DNA of 64,000 nucleotides. Origin: Aquimonas sp044377145. GTDB taxonomy: Bacteria > Pseudomonadota > Gammaproteobacteria > Xanthomonadales > Xanthomonadaceae. Position numbers and translations under genes: made by a program. Below, one piece after another: positions 28,264-37,840 of the stretch. The stretch's first letter is position 1. The number at the start of each line of letters is the position of its first letter. Location of the stretch: NCBI RefSeq assembly GCF_044377145.1, contig NZ_JBILJQ010000011.1, forward strand, positions 1 to 64,000, in the 5' to 3' direction. The notes under the pieces were generated by a model that made no database searches, had not been told where the DNA came from, and saw only the letters and a list, made by a program, of their open reading frames with translations.

Positions 28264-28422
28264 CAACTGCCTGCCGACCGGGTCAGCATGCGCTCGACGG
28301 TCCGCTTCATCAGCGAGCACGGCGGCGAGCCGGTGCGGCTGACCCCGCTCTACCCATGCGAAGTCGGCCGTGCGCCGGATCAGGTTTCGGTCTTGGCGCC
28401 GGTGGGCACGGCTCTCTCGGTG
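28264..28422 (+). pseudogene. Rnk/GreA-type regulator relic (C-terminal fragment)
   Basis: The + frame reads LPADRVSMRSTVRFISE, then PVRLTPLYPCE, then PDQVSVLAPVGTALSV. This matches the Rnk (regulator of nucleoside diphosphate kinase) core, whose usual text is PADVVTMNS.VRF ... VTLVYP ... VSVLAPVGSALLG. The N-terminal coiled-coil part and the last strand are missing and the frame then runs into the 3' end of the GGDEF gene. A truncated, non-functional fragment. Confidence 0.7.
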
Positions 28423-28450
28423 CCGCTGTGGCTGGTCTCGCTGTGCATGG

Positions 28451-31400
28451 CTACTGGATCGGCGTGGCGCGCAGGCGGCCGGCGAGAATCGCAGGCTCGG
28501 GATCGGACAGCAGCTCGATCAGCTCGGCGTCGCTGGCCGGAGCGGTGTCCAGCTGCAGCAGGCAGCCGCGATCACGTCCGCGCGCCTTGGCCAGATACAG
28601 TGCCGCATCCGCCAGCTGCAGGCTGTGTTCCCAGCGGCCTTCCTGATCGATCGTGGTGCCGACCGGCCAGGCGGCGATGCCGACCGAGCCGGTCAAGCGC
28701 AGGCTGCCGCCGTTCTCCAGCGTGATCCGCATCCGCCGCAGCGCGGTCAGCACGCGTGCGGCGTGCTGGGTGGCCTCGCCGCGGCGGGTCAGGCGCAGCA
28801 TCAGCAGGAATTCCTCGCCGCCCCAGCGGACCGCGTGATCGCTGCCGCGCAGACACTCGCGCAGGGTCTGTGCGGTGGCGACCAGCACGCGATCGCCGAC
28901 GCTGTGACCGTACACATCATTGATCCGCTTGAAGTGGTCGAGATCGACCAGCACCAGCAGCAGGCACTCGCGCTGTTCGGGCGGCAGCTCAGCCATCTCG
29001 CGCCAGCGCCGTGCGGTCAGCGCGATTTCGGAATCGATCTCATCGTGCAGAAAGCGCCGGTTGGCCAGGCCGGTCAGGGCGTCGGTGCGACTCAATCGCT
29101 GCACCTTCGAGACCGCCTGTTCCAGCGCGCGATTCTTTTCGACCAGCTCGTGCGTGCGCGCGGCGATCTCGGCCTCCAGCCGCTGATTGGCGCGGCGCAG
29201 GCGCAGCTCGCGCAGGCGCAGCAGGCCAGCCACGCTCAGCAGCAGGATCAGCGCGACCAGCACCTGCACCCACAGGCGCTGCCACGGTCCCGGCGGGACG
29301 CTGAGTTGGACCGTCGCGCTGCCGCGGCTGGGCGCACCACGCGGGCCGATGGCCCGCACTTCGAAGCGGTACTCGCCCGGCGGCAAGGCCGCATAGCTGA
29401 TGCTCTGGCGCGGGTCGGGTGCGCTCCAGTCGCTGTCGATGCCGTGCAGCCGGGTTTCGAACAAGGGCGCCCGCGGCAGCAGGGCATTGACGCCGCCGAA
29501 GCGCAGCTCGACCCGGCCTCCGGCATTCGGCAGAACGATGTTGGAGTTCGCGCGCAGGTCCACCGGCTGACCATCGACCCAGGCCGATTCGATCACCACG
29601 GTCGGCTCGGTATCGCTGCGCAGCAGTCGTTCACTGTCGATCATCGCCACCCCGCGCGGGCTCGGTAACCACAGGTGGCCATCGTGGTCACGCCAGCCGG
29701 CGGGCTGGCTGGCACCGTTCAGCTGGCTGCTGCGCAGGCCATCCAGGCGGTCGTACAGGGTGCTGGGGTAGGGCGGCGGCAGCCCGCGCAGCAGCCGGTC
29801 GATGCTGTCCGCGGGCAGGTGAGTCAGGCCGAGATTGCCCGACATCCACAGGTCGCCGCGGGCATCGATATCGATGAAGAACACCGCACGCTCGAAGCTC
29901 AGCCCGAGTCCGGATAGATCGCGCAGCACGCCGTTCTCCAACATCTGCAGACCGCCCTGGCCGCCGATCCACAGCCGCTGCCCGGCGTCCTCGAACAGCG
30001 CCAGCACACGCGGGTGGAGCTTGTCGATGTCCAGCGGTTCGATCTGGTCCGCGCCGACCGGCACCACGCCAAGGCCGTGTCCGTAGGTGCCGATCAAGAG
30101 ACTGCCGTCACGCCGCCGCAGCAGGGTGCGCGCATCGCGATGGGGCAGGCCGCCCGACCAGCGGATGCGCTCGAACTCACCCTCGCGTAGACGCACCAGG
30201 CCGCGGTCTTCGGTGCCTATCCACAGGCTGCCGTCGGGATCGGTGGCCAGCGCACGGATCAGATTGCTGGGCAGGCCTTCGTCACTACCGTAGGTCTGCA
30301 GGCTTGCATCCGGCAGCCGCCGCTGCAGGCCCGAGCCATACACCGCGATCCACAGGCTGCCGTCGGGTCCGAGTGCGAGCGCACGCACGGTGCTGCCGAG
30401 CAGTCCCTGCTTCGGCCCCAGCGTCTCGACCACGGCACCACCGTGCAGGCGGGCCAGCCCGCCATCGTCCAGGCCGACCCAGATCGAGCCGTCCGGGGTT
30501 TCGATCACCACCCGCGCGTACTCGCCGGGCAGGCCTTCGCGCCGGCCGATATTGAGAAAGGGGCCGTCGCGCAGCCGCGCCAGGCCAAAATTGGTGCCGA
30601 TCCAGAAGTTGCCGTGGCGATCCTCGAACAGCGCCGAAATGAAACCGTTGGGCAGGCCGGCCGCGACCCCCACACCATCCAGTGAATCGCCGTCCAGGCG
30701 CTGCACGCCGTCGCCCTCGTAGCCCAGCCACAGCGAGCCGTCGCGGCCGGCCGCAAGCTTGTTGATGAAATCGCTGGCGAGGCCATCCTCGCGCCCGAGC
30801 CGGCGTAGCCAGCGCCCGTTGGGCGTGTACTGATGCAATCCGCGAGAAGTGCCAATCCAGACCGAGTTGTCGATACCGACGGCGAGCCCGGCGCCGACCG
30901 GCGTGGCGTCGCCAGGTAGCTCGATCCTCTGCGCGCCCACCGCATCCACTCGGAACAGGCCGGCGCTGCGGGTCAGCACCCACACCGCGCCATCCGCGGC
31001 AAACTCGACATCGCGGATCGCCACCGGCGGCAGGCCGGGCACGGATTCGACCCGGCCGTCGACGATCCGCGCCACGCCCGAGGTGGTGCCGACCCAGACA
31101 TCGCTGGCGCTGCGCGCGTGCACGCTGACCGCGGTTTCGCTGGGCAGGCCCTCGGCCAGGCCCCAGTGCTGGATACCGTCGGCGGCAATCCGGGTGATGC
31201 CGCGGTCGAGTGTTGCTACCCACAGCGCGTCGTCGGGCGCGCGTGACAGGCGCACCACCGCGCTGCCGGTGATTCGTGTCAGCGCCGGCTCGACCGGCTG
31301 GATGCGCAGGCCATCAAAACGCGCAAGGCCCTCGAAGGTGCCGATCCACAGAAAGCCGTCATCGGTCTGTTCCAGCGCATTCACCGAGTTCTGCGGCAGG

Positions 31401-31636
31401 CCGGCATCGGCGCCCCAGCTTTCCAGCACGAACTGGCTGAGTCGCTTGGTCGGCGTCGCCTCGGGAGGCGAGATCGATGGCTGCGCAAACGCGGTGCTGG
31501 AGACTGCAACCGCCCACGCAAACACCAGTACCCGCCAGAGCGCAGAACAGCCGCTCGTTCGTATCGAGAGGCGTCTGCAATCGCTGCGCGGTAGGGAGAC
31601 AAGGCGCACGTAGACGGGCGGCTGCACGGTGCTCAA
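28451..31636 (-). CDS. Diguanylate cyclase with two-component-regulator propeller sensor
   Basis: 1061 residues. A signal/anchor segment (about 33-51) precedes many Reg_prop beta-propeller units (about 65-660) with repeats such as DGFLWIGTFEGLARFDG and DGSLWLGYEGDGVQRLDG. A Y_Y_Y domain (about 700-775), one membrane segment (about 783-803), a coiled coil (about 805-850) and a GGDEF domain (about 853-1025) follow. The active-site motif is GGEEF at 939-943, and RxxD (RGSD, 930-933) just before it is an allosteric I-site, so it should make c-di-GMP with product inhibition. The propeller half is predicted periplasmic and would sense an unknown ligand, as in HTCS-like proteins. No partner gene adjoins it. 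Confidence 0.9.
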   Translation of the reverse strand: MSTVQPPVYVRLVSLPRSDCRRLSIRTSGCSALWRVLVFAWAVAVSSTAFAQPSISPPEATPTKRLSQFVLESWGADAGLPQNSVNALEQTDDGFLWIGTFEGLARFDGLRIQPVEPALTRITGSAVVRLSRAPDDALWVATLDRGITRIAADGIQHWGLAEGLPSETAVSVHARSASDVWVGTTSGVARIVDGRVESVPGLPPVAIRDVEFAADGAVWVLTRSAGLFRVDAVGAQRIELPGDATPVGAGLAVGIDNSVWIGTSRGLHQYTPNGRWLRRLGREDGLASDFINKLAAGRDGSLWLGYEGDGVQRLDGDSLDGVGVAAGLPNGFISALFEDRHGNFWIGTNFGLARLRDGPFLNIGRREGLPGEYARVVIETPDGSIWVGLDDGGLARLHGGAVVETLGPKQGLLGSTVRALALGPDGSLWIAVYGSGLQRRLPDASLQTYGSDEGLPSNLIRALATDPDGSLWIGTEDRGLVRLREGEFERIRWSGGLPHRDARTLLRRRDGSLLIGTYGHGLGVVPVGADQIEPLDIDKLHPRVLALFEDAGQRLWIGGQGGLQMLENGVLRDLSGLGLSFERAVFFIDIDARGDLWMSGNLGLTHLPADSIDRLLRGLPPPYPSTLYDRLDGLRSSQLNGASQPAGWRDHDGHLWLPSPRGVAMIDSERLLRSDTEPTVVIESAWVDGQPVDLRANSNIVLPNAGGRVELRFGGVNALLPRAPLFETRLHGIDSDWSAPDPRQSISYAALPPGEYRFEVRAIGPRGAPSRGSATVQLSVPPGPWQRLWVQVLVALILLLSVAGLLRLRELRLRRANQRLEAEIAARTHELVEKNRALEQAVSKVQRLSRTDALTGLANRRFLHDEIDSEIALTARRWREMAELPPEQRECLLLVLVDLDHFKRINDVYGHSVGDRVLVATAQTLRECLRGSDHAVRWGGEEFLLMLRLTRRGEATQHAARVLTALRRMRITLENGGSLRLTGSVGIAAWPVGTTIDQEGRWEHSLQLADAALYLAKARGRDRGCLLQLDTAPASDAELIELLSDPEPAILAGRLRATPIQ

Positions 31637-31853
31637 TCCTGCGCGGCTTGAAGAGCGCGCCGCTGTTGGGGAGCAGGACTTTAGCGGGTCGCGCCGGCTG
31701 CTCGCAGTCCCGGCGCTTCATCTGTCCGCTGCGCCGCCCGTCTGGCAGTCGTGCATGGACGCGGGAGAAAACTCAATAAATTAATAAAATCAATATTTTA
31801 CGTGTTCCAGGGATACCTGTGAGTCGTTCTGATCGAACGTCCGTGAGCTAATC

Positions 31854-32041
31854 ATGACGGGTGACACCGCTGGCCAAGACCGCGCCGTTTCCTCCGCTGC
31901 GCTGCCGCTGTGTCTGCGCTCCGCCCTGTGCCGCTCGGCCGCCCTGCTCGCGCTGGCATGGGCGGTAGCGGACTTTCAGTCGGCCGAACCCAGTGTGAGT
32001 GTTGATGGCCTGCGCGTTGCCGCGGTCAGTCGCGCAGATTG
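31854..32041 (+). pseudogene. Truncated copy of the ABC-operon adaptor gene (5' end only)
   Basis: The frame from ATG 31854 (MTGDTAGQDRAVSSAALPL) aligns with the N-terminus of the HlyD-type adaptor encoded at 37968 (MIRDTAAQDRAVPSAAPPL), including the membrane anchor and the AVSR/EVSR block, and at the DNA level over about 190 nt with small deletions. Similarity stops near 32041, where the sequence overlaps the 3' end of the lipoprotein gene on the other strand. It is a 5' remnant with no partner genes. The stretch 31637-31853 upstream is AT-rich around 31770-31800 and holds no gene. Confidence 0.78.
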
Positions 32042-32253
32042 GTCGGGGTGTCGACGTTTGTCTGGCGGCGCCGGTAGCTCGTGTAGTCGAGCGAAGCCGA
32101 GGCCATGCAGGCGCGATACTGGGCTTCGATCGTGTGGCGCAGGCAGCGCTCCTGCAGCGCTGGGCGCGATGCGCTGTACCACTGCTGACTCGTGCAGCCC
32201 GCGAGCGAGACCAGCGTGACCAGCGTGAAGGTGAGCGTGGGCAGTGGTCTCAT
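32026..32253 (-). CDS. Small putative lipoprotein
   Basis: 75 residues from MRPLPTLTFTL. A short positive start, hydrophobic core and lipobox LAGC (Cys20) indicate a lipoprotein; the mature part is only about 55 residues with two further Cys (ERCLRH, YRACMA). Family not recognised. The ATG overlaps the TGA of the secreted hydrolase gene (ATGA at 32250-32253), so it is the last gene of the receptor-hydrolase unit. Its 3' end overlaps the adaptor relic on the opposite strand. Confidence 0.72.
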   Translation of the reverse strand: MRPLPTLTFTLVTLVSLAGCTSQQWYSASRPALQERCLRHTIEAQYRACMASASLDYTSYRRRQTNVDTPTNLRD

Positions 32254-33488
32254 CGATGGGTCTCCGCTGCAGTCGTTTCCGCGTCCCGCGGCGAGCGTTC
32301 GATTTCGAGCAGTGCAAGCAAGCGATTGGCCAGTGCCTCCGCTGGTGCATCGCCGCTCAGTGCCACCGCGGCCACCGCGCGCTGTCGTGTCGACCAGGCA
32401 ACCACCGCCTTGGCACCCGGAAGGCCGCCGGAATGTCCGAGCCACACGTCGGGCGGCGTGTTCGGGCTTGCCGGCAAATCGTAGACCATCGCGCCCAATC
32501 CGAAATGCTGGCCGAGCCCGGGGCGCAGACCCTCGAATCGCAGACGGCGCATAGCGGGGGTCAGCAGTGCATCGCTGAAACTGGCCAGCCAGAAGCGCGC
32601 CATGTCCGCGGCAGAAGCGGCGATGGGACCGGCTGCGCCCGGTGTTCGTAGATCGTCGGCCGTGCCCCCGGCGGGCGCCTTCGGTGCTGGCGGCACGAGG
32701 TCCTCGATCGGGCTGTCCGGACCCAGGGCGCGCACGTGCTGTAGACCCAGCGGAGCGGCGATGCGCGACTCCAGCACGGCAGCCAGCGGGCGACCTTCGA
32801 CCGCCTCGATGATCTGACCGAGAAGCACATAGCCGGTGTTCGAGTACGCCCAGCGTGAGCCGGGGCAGAACAGTAGCGGCCGCGCGCGGGCAACCGCGAG
32901 CAGCTCGGCCGGCGGCTTGTAGCCAGGGCGGGCGCGCAGCGCAGGGTCTTCCTGGAAGCTGTACAGCCCGCTTGTGTGTCGCAGCAGATCCTCGATGCGG
33001 ATCTCAGCGGCTCCCGGAAACTCCGGTGCCCAGTCGGCCAGACGAGCATCGAGGGTCAACTTGCCTTCCTGGACCAGCTGCAGCGCGACCAGCGCCACCC
33101 AGGTCTTGCCGACGCTGGCCCAGTAGAACAGTGGCTGTTCTGATTCTGGCGGGGCGCTCGCGTCGCTGGACGAGACATGACGAGACCAGGCCCGGCCGTC
33201 TTCGAGCAGCAGGAAGACGTCCAGGGCGGGCGTGCCTGTCACGCGAATGAACTCCTCCACCAGCGCGTCCATGGCATCGGCTTGGGCCTTCAGAATCGGT
33301 CGCTCGCTGAACTCAGGAGCAAGCCTTGGAAAGTCCTCCGGTGACAGTGGAGCACGTCGTTCCTCGATCGCTTGTTCAACCTGCTCCTCGCAGGGATCGA
33401 GGGCCCACGCAGGTGACAGCACGACCAGCGCCATCAATGCGGCAGCGAGCCGAAGCGAGTTCGGGAAACGGGTCAGTGCTTTGCGCAT
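32250..33488 (-). CDS. Secreted serine hydrolase, class C beta-lactamase family
   Basis: 412 residues from MRKALTRFPNS with a signal peptide (about 1-29). Catalytic motifs of the beta-lactamase/esterase family are present: S125-V-G-K128 (SxxK), YSN in SRWAYSNTGYVLLGQ (YxN), and HSGGLPG in place of the KTG motif. Such proteins act as D-Ala-D-Ala peptidases, esterases or beta-lactamases in the periplasm; the exact activity cannot be read. The long frame to 33611 is not used because MRKAL begins the signal peptide. It sits 110 nt downstream of the TonB receptor gene on the same strand, suggesting it processes the receptor's substrate (inference). Confidence 0.86.
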   Translation of the reverse strand: MRKALTRFPNSLRLAAALMALVVLSPAWALDPCEEQVEQAIEERRAPLSPEDFPRLAPEFSERPILKAQADAMDALVEEFIRVTGTPALDVFLLLEDGRAWSRHVSSSDASAPPESEQPLFYWASVGKTWVALVALQLVQEGKLTLDARLADWAPEFPGAAEIRIEDLLRHTSGLYSFQEDPALRARPGYKPPAELLAVARARPLLFCPGSRWAYSNTGYVLLGQIIEAVEGRPLAAVLESRIAAPLGLQHVRALGPDSPIEDLVPPAPKAPAGGTADDLRTPGAAGPIAASAADMARFWLASFSDALLTPAMRRLRFEGLRPGLGQHFGLGAMVYDLPASPNTPPDVWLGHSGGLPGAKAVVAWSTRQRAVAAVALSGDAPAEALANRLLALLEIERSPRDAETTAAETHR

Positions 33489-33598
33489 GAGACAGCCTCG
33501 TTGGTAGAGCCGTGGTAGTGGTGCTGGTGCCCGTACGGACACGGCAGGCTCAGCAAGCGCGCGCCTCCGGGTGTTGAGTGGTGCTGACGCGTGCAAGG

Positions 33599-36007
33599 CT
33601 AGAAGCGCCATGTGAGCCCCAGCGATGGCAGCAGCGGCAGTCCCTGCCGCGACTCCTCGCGCAGCTCGGCGTTGCCGTCGGCGTTGACCTGCACGAGGAT
33701 CCGTTCGATGCAGCAGGGGTTGTCGCGATTGAGCAGGTTCAAGACCTCGAAGTACACCTCAAGGGTCGATTCCTGGAGTCGGTACAGGCGTGCCAGCCGG
33801 GCGGATACGTTCACGTAGGGCGAATAGCGCGCGCTGTTGCGGGGGCCGAAGGCGAGCTGCGGGCGTCCGCTCGCGTCCAGGCCTTCTACACGCGGCTGCG
33901 TGTATGCCCAGCCGCTGCGGGCCAGCAGGCTCAGCCCAAAACGCCAGTTTTCGAACAGTGCGTGGTCCAGACCGATGTGCAGCGCGTGTGGCTGCTCCCA
34001 GCTGCGCGCGAACCAGGCGCTGTCGATGCGCTCCCTTGCGCGCGTGAAAACATAGCTCGCGTAGATGCGGCCTTCAGCGAGGGTCTTTGAGACGCCCAGC
34101 TCCAGGCCTCGAGCGAAGGCGCGTTCGGGCTCGACGCGCACCCGGTCGCCTTGGTTCTCGGGCAGCAGCTCGTAGGGGCTCAGCAGATTCTCGAAGTAGC
34201 TGCGGGGGTCTTGGTAGCGTTTGTCGAACAGTTCGGCCCGCCAACTCCAGGGGCCATACGCGTAGCGATAGGAAAGCGCCAGATGGCGCGCGATCTCCGG
34301 CTCGAATGGCCCCTGTTGGCCGTCCTGCACGCTGATCTCGTCGCTGCGCTGACCTTGCCAGTGCCAGCCCAGGCTCATGCCCAGGCTGGCGCGTTCGCTC
34401 AGCTGCAGACCGAGACTTGCTGCCGGCATCAGATCGAGTTGCGGAAGCTGGCCGGGCTCTTGAAGATCCTCGTGTCTAAGCGAAGCGCGAGCTGCCCAGC
34501 GTTGGCCGATTTGCTGCTCGCGCTCGACCCACAGGCTGGTGCGCCGCTGACTGGAGCTCAAATCGATGTTGCGAATGAGCGGCGGCAAGGTGGGCTCGGC
34601 GAACGGACGGAAGCGGGCGTCTACGCTTCGATAGTCAAAGCGGGTTCGCTCATCGCGCGCGTCGGCGCCGAACTCCCAGCTTCCGCGCCCATCTTCGCGG
34701 CGGACCCAGCCCTTCAGCTGCCAGCTGCGCAGCCGGCGGGCCTCATCCGCCTGTCCACTGCGGCCATCGAGATCGACTTCGATCGCTTCGCGACGCAACC
34801 GATCGGCCTCATGGCTGGCCTGCACGGAGCTGTTCCAGCCGTTGTTGTAGTCGCCGGTCCAGCGAAGCCAGAGCGCACTGCTACGGGTGCGAGCATCGCT
34901 CGCATCGCGGCGATCCTCCCCTTCGATGCGGACATCGTTCTCCGCATGCAGCAGGTGTGCCGACAGCTGGTGGTCTTCGCCCACGGCCTGTCGATAGACG
35001 CTGTAGGTGTCGAAGTAGGTGGCATCGATGGCCGCTTCAGGCTCGGCGAAATCGAGCGCCAGATTCAGATAGCCTGGCCGGACGCCCGTCAGCAAAGATC
35101 GACGCTGTTGTGTGTCTGCCCAGCCGAGGTTGGCGAAGGCGTTAAAGCCGCTGATGCCGAGCGCGCGCGAGGCTGCGCCCTCGGGCTGCAGCGACTCGAT
35201 GTCCATCACCGCACTGCTGCGTCCGCCGAATCGCGCGGGCCAGCTGGCGGAATGGAAGTCAATGCTTCCGATCAGGTTGGGGTCGAGCACGGTCAGCGGG
35301 TTCTGCAGGTTCGGCAAGTGATAGGGACGTCGCAGTTCCATGCCGTCCAATAGCACCAGCAGTTCATCGGTGCGGCCGCCGCGGACATGCAGGGGGGCTG
35401 AGAAGTCCGCTGCCGCCACGCCGGGCAGAGATCTCAGCATGCGATAGACGTCATCCGAGAAATGCGGCACGGCTGTGATCTCGTCACGATCGAGGTAGGT
35501 GCCCGACCCCGCGACGAGAGGATAGCTGCCCGGCAGCACCTCGAGCCCCGGCAGTCGAACGGGCGGAGTCGCAGGCGCGGACGGTGGCGCAGAGTCTGCG
35601 CCGACGCGCAGGCCCTCCGAGGGTTCGATCGAGACGACCACGCAATCGCGGCCGATCCAGTTGCAGACGAGCCCCTGTTCGCTCAACACCTGCGTCAGCA
35701 CCGCCTCTGCGGTCATGGCGTCCGTTGTGCGGTGCACCCGCATTGTGTTGTCCACGATTCGACTGCTGAACAGGATCGGCAGACCGTGGGCCTGACCGAG
35801 CCGACGCAGCACGTCGGCGACGCGTTCGCCGGCCTGGGCGAGCGGTTGGGTCGCTGCCGCCGTTGCCGCCAGCGCGAAGGCGCACAGGGCGATCAAGAAG
35901 CCCAGCACACAGGCCCGCGAAGTGCGGCATCGTGGCGAAGTGCGATGCTGCGATGCTGCAAGCGTTCGTGTCTTGTGGGCGGCGCATTTGCTGTCGGAAA
36001 CGCTCAT
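33599..36007 (-). CDS. TonB-dependent receptor with STN signalling domain
   Basis: 802 residues. After an N-terminal extension and signal segment (about 33-52) comes an STN domain (about 55-125: RVADVLRRLGQAHGLPILFSS, then VLTQVLSEQGLVCNW) of the FecA type, which passes signals to a FecR-like anti-sigma. The plug (about 150-275) has HVRGGRTDELLVLLDGMEL, and the barrel runs to a terminal TWRF. The STN domain plus the divergent ECF sigma/FecR pair indicate cell-surface signalling. The ligand is unknown. The downstream hydrolase and lipoprotein genes are on the same strand. Confidence 0.88.
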   Translation of the reverse strand: MSVSDSKCAAHKTRTLAASQHRTSPRCRTSRACVLGFLIALCAFALAATAAATQPLAQAGERVADVLRRLGQAHGLPILFSSRIVDNTMRVHRTTDAMTAEAVLTQVLSEQGLVCNWIGRDCVVVSIEPSEGLRVGADSAPPSAPATPPVRLPGLEVLPGSYPLVAGSGTYLDRDEITAVPHFSDDVYRMLRSLPGVAAADFSAPLHVRGGRTDELLVLLDGMELRRPYHLPNLQNPLTVLDPNLIGSIDFHSASWPARFGGRSSAVMDIESLQPEGAASRALGISGFNAFANLGWADTQQRRSLLTGVRPGYLNLALDFAEPEAAIDATYFDTYSVYRQAVGEDHQLSAHLLHAENDVRIEGEDRRDASDARTRSSALWLRWTGDYNNGWNSSVQASHEADRLRREAIEVDLDGRSGQADEARRLRSWQLKGWVRREDGRGSWEFGADARDERTRFDYRSVDARFRPFAEPTLPPLIRNIDLSSSQRRTSLWVEREQQIGQRWAARASLRHEDLQEPGQLPQLDLMPAASLGLQLSERASLGMSLGWHWQGQRSDEISVQDGQQGPFEPEIARHLALSYRYAYGPWSWRAELFDKRYQDPRSYFENLLSPYELLPENQGDRVRVEPERAFARGLELGVSKTLAEGRIYASYVFTRARERIDSAWFARSWEQPHALHIGLDHALFENWRFGLSLLARSGWAYTQPRVEGLDASGRPQLAFGPRNSARYSPYVNVSARLARLYRLQESTLEVYFEVLNLLNRDNPCCIERILVQVNADGNAELREESRQGLPLLPSLGLTWRF

Positions 36008-36183
36008 GGCGGCAATGTGCTCGAAGTGAGGAAAGGCACCGACCGCTGCGGGTCGGCCGAGGATAGAGTCGGGGCGGTGCCAGATCCCTCACGAGGGATT
36101 TCCCGCCTGGGTTGCTCTCAGTGCCTATCGCATCGCCGAATCGACGGCGCCGACACGTCTTCCCTTCAGCTTCAAGCACTCCC

Positions 36184-36798
36184 ATGGCAATGCACCCGCA
36201 AGATCTGCAGCTGGCCAAAGCGGTCGCCCAGGGCGATTCGAGCGCGTTCGCGTGCTTCTTCGATCTCTATTTTCCGCGGCTGTATCGCTTTCTTCTGCGC
36301 ACCTGCGACGCCGACCGCATCCTGGCCGAAGAGCTGACCCAGGCGGCGTTGGTGGTTGCTCTGGAGGCGCTGCCGAAGTACCGCGGTGAGGCGAGCCTGC
36401 TGACCTGGCTGTGCACCATCGCGCGCAATGAACTGGCACGAGAGCATCGCCGACTGCAGCGGCTGCAGCCTCCGCTCGAAGACACCGAAATGCCGGGCTG
36501 TGACCTGCCATCCTCGTTGTCACCGGGGGCACCGCACGAACCGATGCGGACGCTGGCAGAAGCCGAGCTCAGCGCGGGTGTGCACGCGGTGCTGGACCAG
36601 CTGTTGCCGGTCCACGCCGAATGCCTCGAGCTCAAGTACGTCCTGGGTTTCAGCGTGCAGGAGATTGCCGAGCGCCTCGGTCGCACCGAGAAGGCCGTCG
36701 AAGGGCTGTTGAGCCGGGCCCGTGCGGAGTTCCGCGCGCTGTTCGTGCTCCACCGTCCAGAGCCCGATATCGAATGGAGCGCTGCTGATGCGCAATGA
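36184..36798 (+). CDS. ECF RNA polymerase sigma factor (FecI-like context)
   Basis: 204 residues from MAMHPQDLQLAK (MHPQ at 36190 is an alternative). Sigma region 2 covers about 15-85: FACFFDLYFPRLYRFLLR, then ELTQAALVVALEAL, then LLTWLCTIARNEL. A linker of about 50 residues precedes region 4 at about 130-185 (LPVHAECLELKYVLGFSVQEIAERLG, then KAVEGLLSRARAEF). It should direct RNA polymerase to receptor-type promoters. The next gene (FecR-like) overlaps its 3' end by 11 nt, and the TonB receptor is divergent, the typical layout for surface signalling. Confidence 0.88.
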   Translation: MAMHPQDLQLAKAVAQGDSSAFACFFDLYFPRLYRFLLRTCDADRILAEELTQAALVVALEALPKYRGEASLLTWLCTIARNELAREHRRLQRLQPPLEDTEMPGCDLPSSLSPGAPHEPMRTLAEAELSAGVHAVLDQLLPVHAECLELKYVLGFSVQEIAERLGRTEKAVEGLLSRARAEFRALFVLHRPEPDIEWSAADAQ

Positions 36799-37822
36799 GG
36801 GCAAAGACCCCGATCCGCTCGCTGAGTACTCGGATGTGGCGCTCGCGCAGCTGCGTCGCGCGCAGCCCCGGCTCGACCCCGACGCACAGGCGCGAGCCCG
36901 AGTCCTGCTGCGCGTGCAGGCAGCCTTCGAAGCCCAACTGCGCGCGCGCCGGCAGCGTAGCCGTCGCCTCGGATTCGCCATGGCGGCTGCCGTAGCCCTG
37001 TGCGTGACCTCGGCCGCGCTGCTCGAAGGAATCTTGTCGCGCCCGCTGGCACCGTCAGCCGTCGCGCGTCAATTCACAGTCGATGCCCTGCACGGCGAGG
37101 TACTGGTGGTGGATTCCGAGGCAAATGAGCCGCAGATTGCTGAGGCCGGGACGCGCATCCGCGCAGGCCAGCGGATCCACAGTGCGCCCTCGGCCAGCGT
37201 GTCCCTGCGGAGTGCAGATGGGCTGCGAGTCCGGCTGTCGGGTGGCTCGGAGCTGCGTTTCCGGAACGATGGCGCATTCGCCTTGGAGCAGGGCCGTGTC
37301 TATCTGGACACCGATGCCGCGCGAACACCCGCGGAAAAGCATGTACTTCTCCGCGTTGGTGATGCGCAGATCGAGAACCAGGGCACCCGATTCAGCGTCA
37401 GCGTTCAGGGCACAGCGCTGGCGATCGCCGTCCGCAGCGGCAGCGTGAGTTGGGCTGAGGGGCGGGATCGCGCCACGGTGCAGGCCCGCGAGCACCTGCA
37501 GATCGCAGCCGGTCGGGTGATTGCGAGGACCCAGCTCGAGGATCTGGACGCTGAGTTTGCTTGGACTCTAGCGGCGGCTGCTTTTCCACCGCCAGGAACG
37601 GCGATGGCCGAGGTGCTGGCGTGGTATGCCGACGAAACCGGGCAAGCGCTTCTGCTGGCGCCTGGGGTGGATCGCCTGCTATCTCAGCGCATCGAGGGGG
37701 TCAGCCAAGCGCCCGAGCCGCGGCTGCGGGTGCAAGCCTTGCTGGCAGCGTCTGGGCTGACCATGCGCGAAACCGCAGCCGGCATCAGTGTGGAGTGCGT
37801 GGATCGTCGCGATTGCGGCTGA
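36788..37822 (+). CDS. FecR-like anti-sigma / signal-transducing protein
   Basis: 344 residues. A cytoplasmic N-terminus (1-57) leads to one membrane segment (about 58-80), then a periplasmic FecR domain (about 95-235: AGTRIRAGQRIHSAPSASV, then NQGTRFSVSVQG, then RSGSVSWAEG). The C-terminus (about 265-340) resembles an STN-like fold (MAEVLAWYADETGQALLLA, then VQALLAASGLTMRE). It would hold the sigma factor inactive until the receptor's STN domain signals. The N-terminal anti-sigma part is short and lacks the usual FecR_N tryptophan pattern. It starts inside the sigma gene. Confidence 0.83.
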   Translation: MRNEGKDPDPLAEYSDVALAQLRRAQPRLDPDAQARARVLLRVQAAFEAQLRARRQRSRRLGFAMAAAVALCVTSAALLEGILSRPLAPSAVARQFTVDALHGEVLVVDSEANEPQIAEAGTRIRAGQRIHSAPSASVSLRSADGLRVRLSGGSELRFRNDGAFALEQGRVYLDTDAARTPAEKHVLLRVGDAQIENQGTRFSVSVQGTALAIAVRSGSVSWAEGRDRATVQAREHLQIAAGRVIARTQLEDLDAEFAWTLAAAAFPPPGTAMAEVLAWYADETGQALLLAPGVDRLLSQRIEGVSQAPEPRLRVQALLAASGLTMRETAAGISVECVDRRDCG

Positions 37823-37840
37823 AGCCACCCGCGTGCGGGT

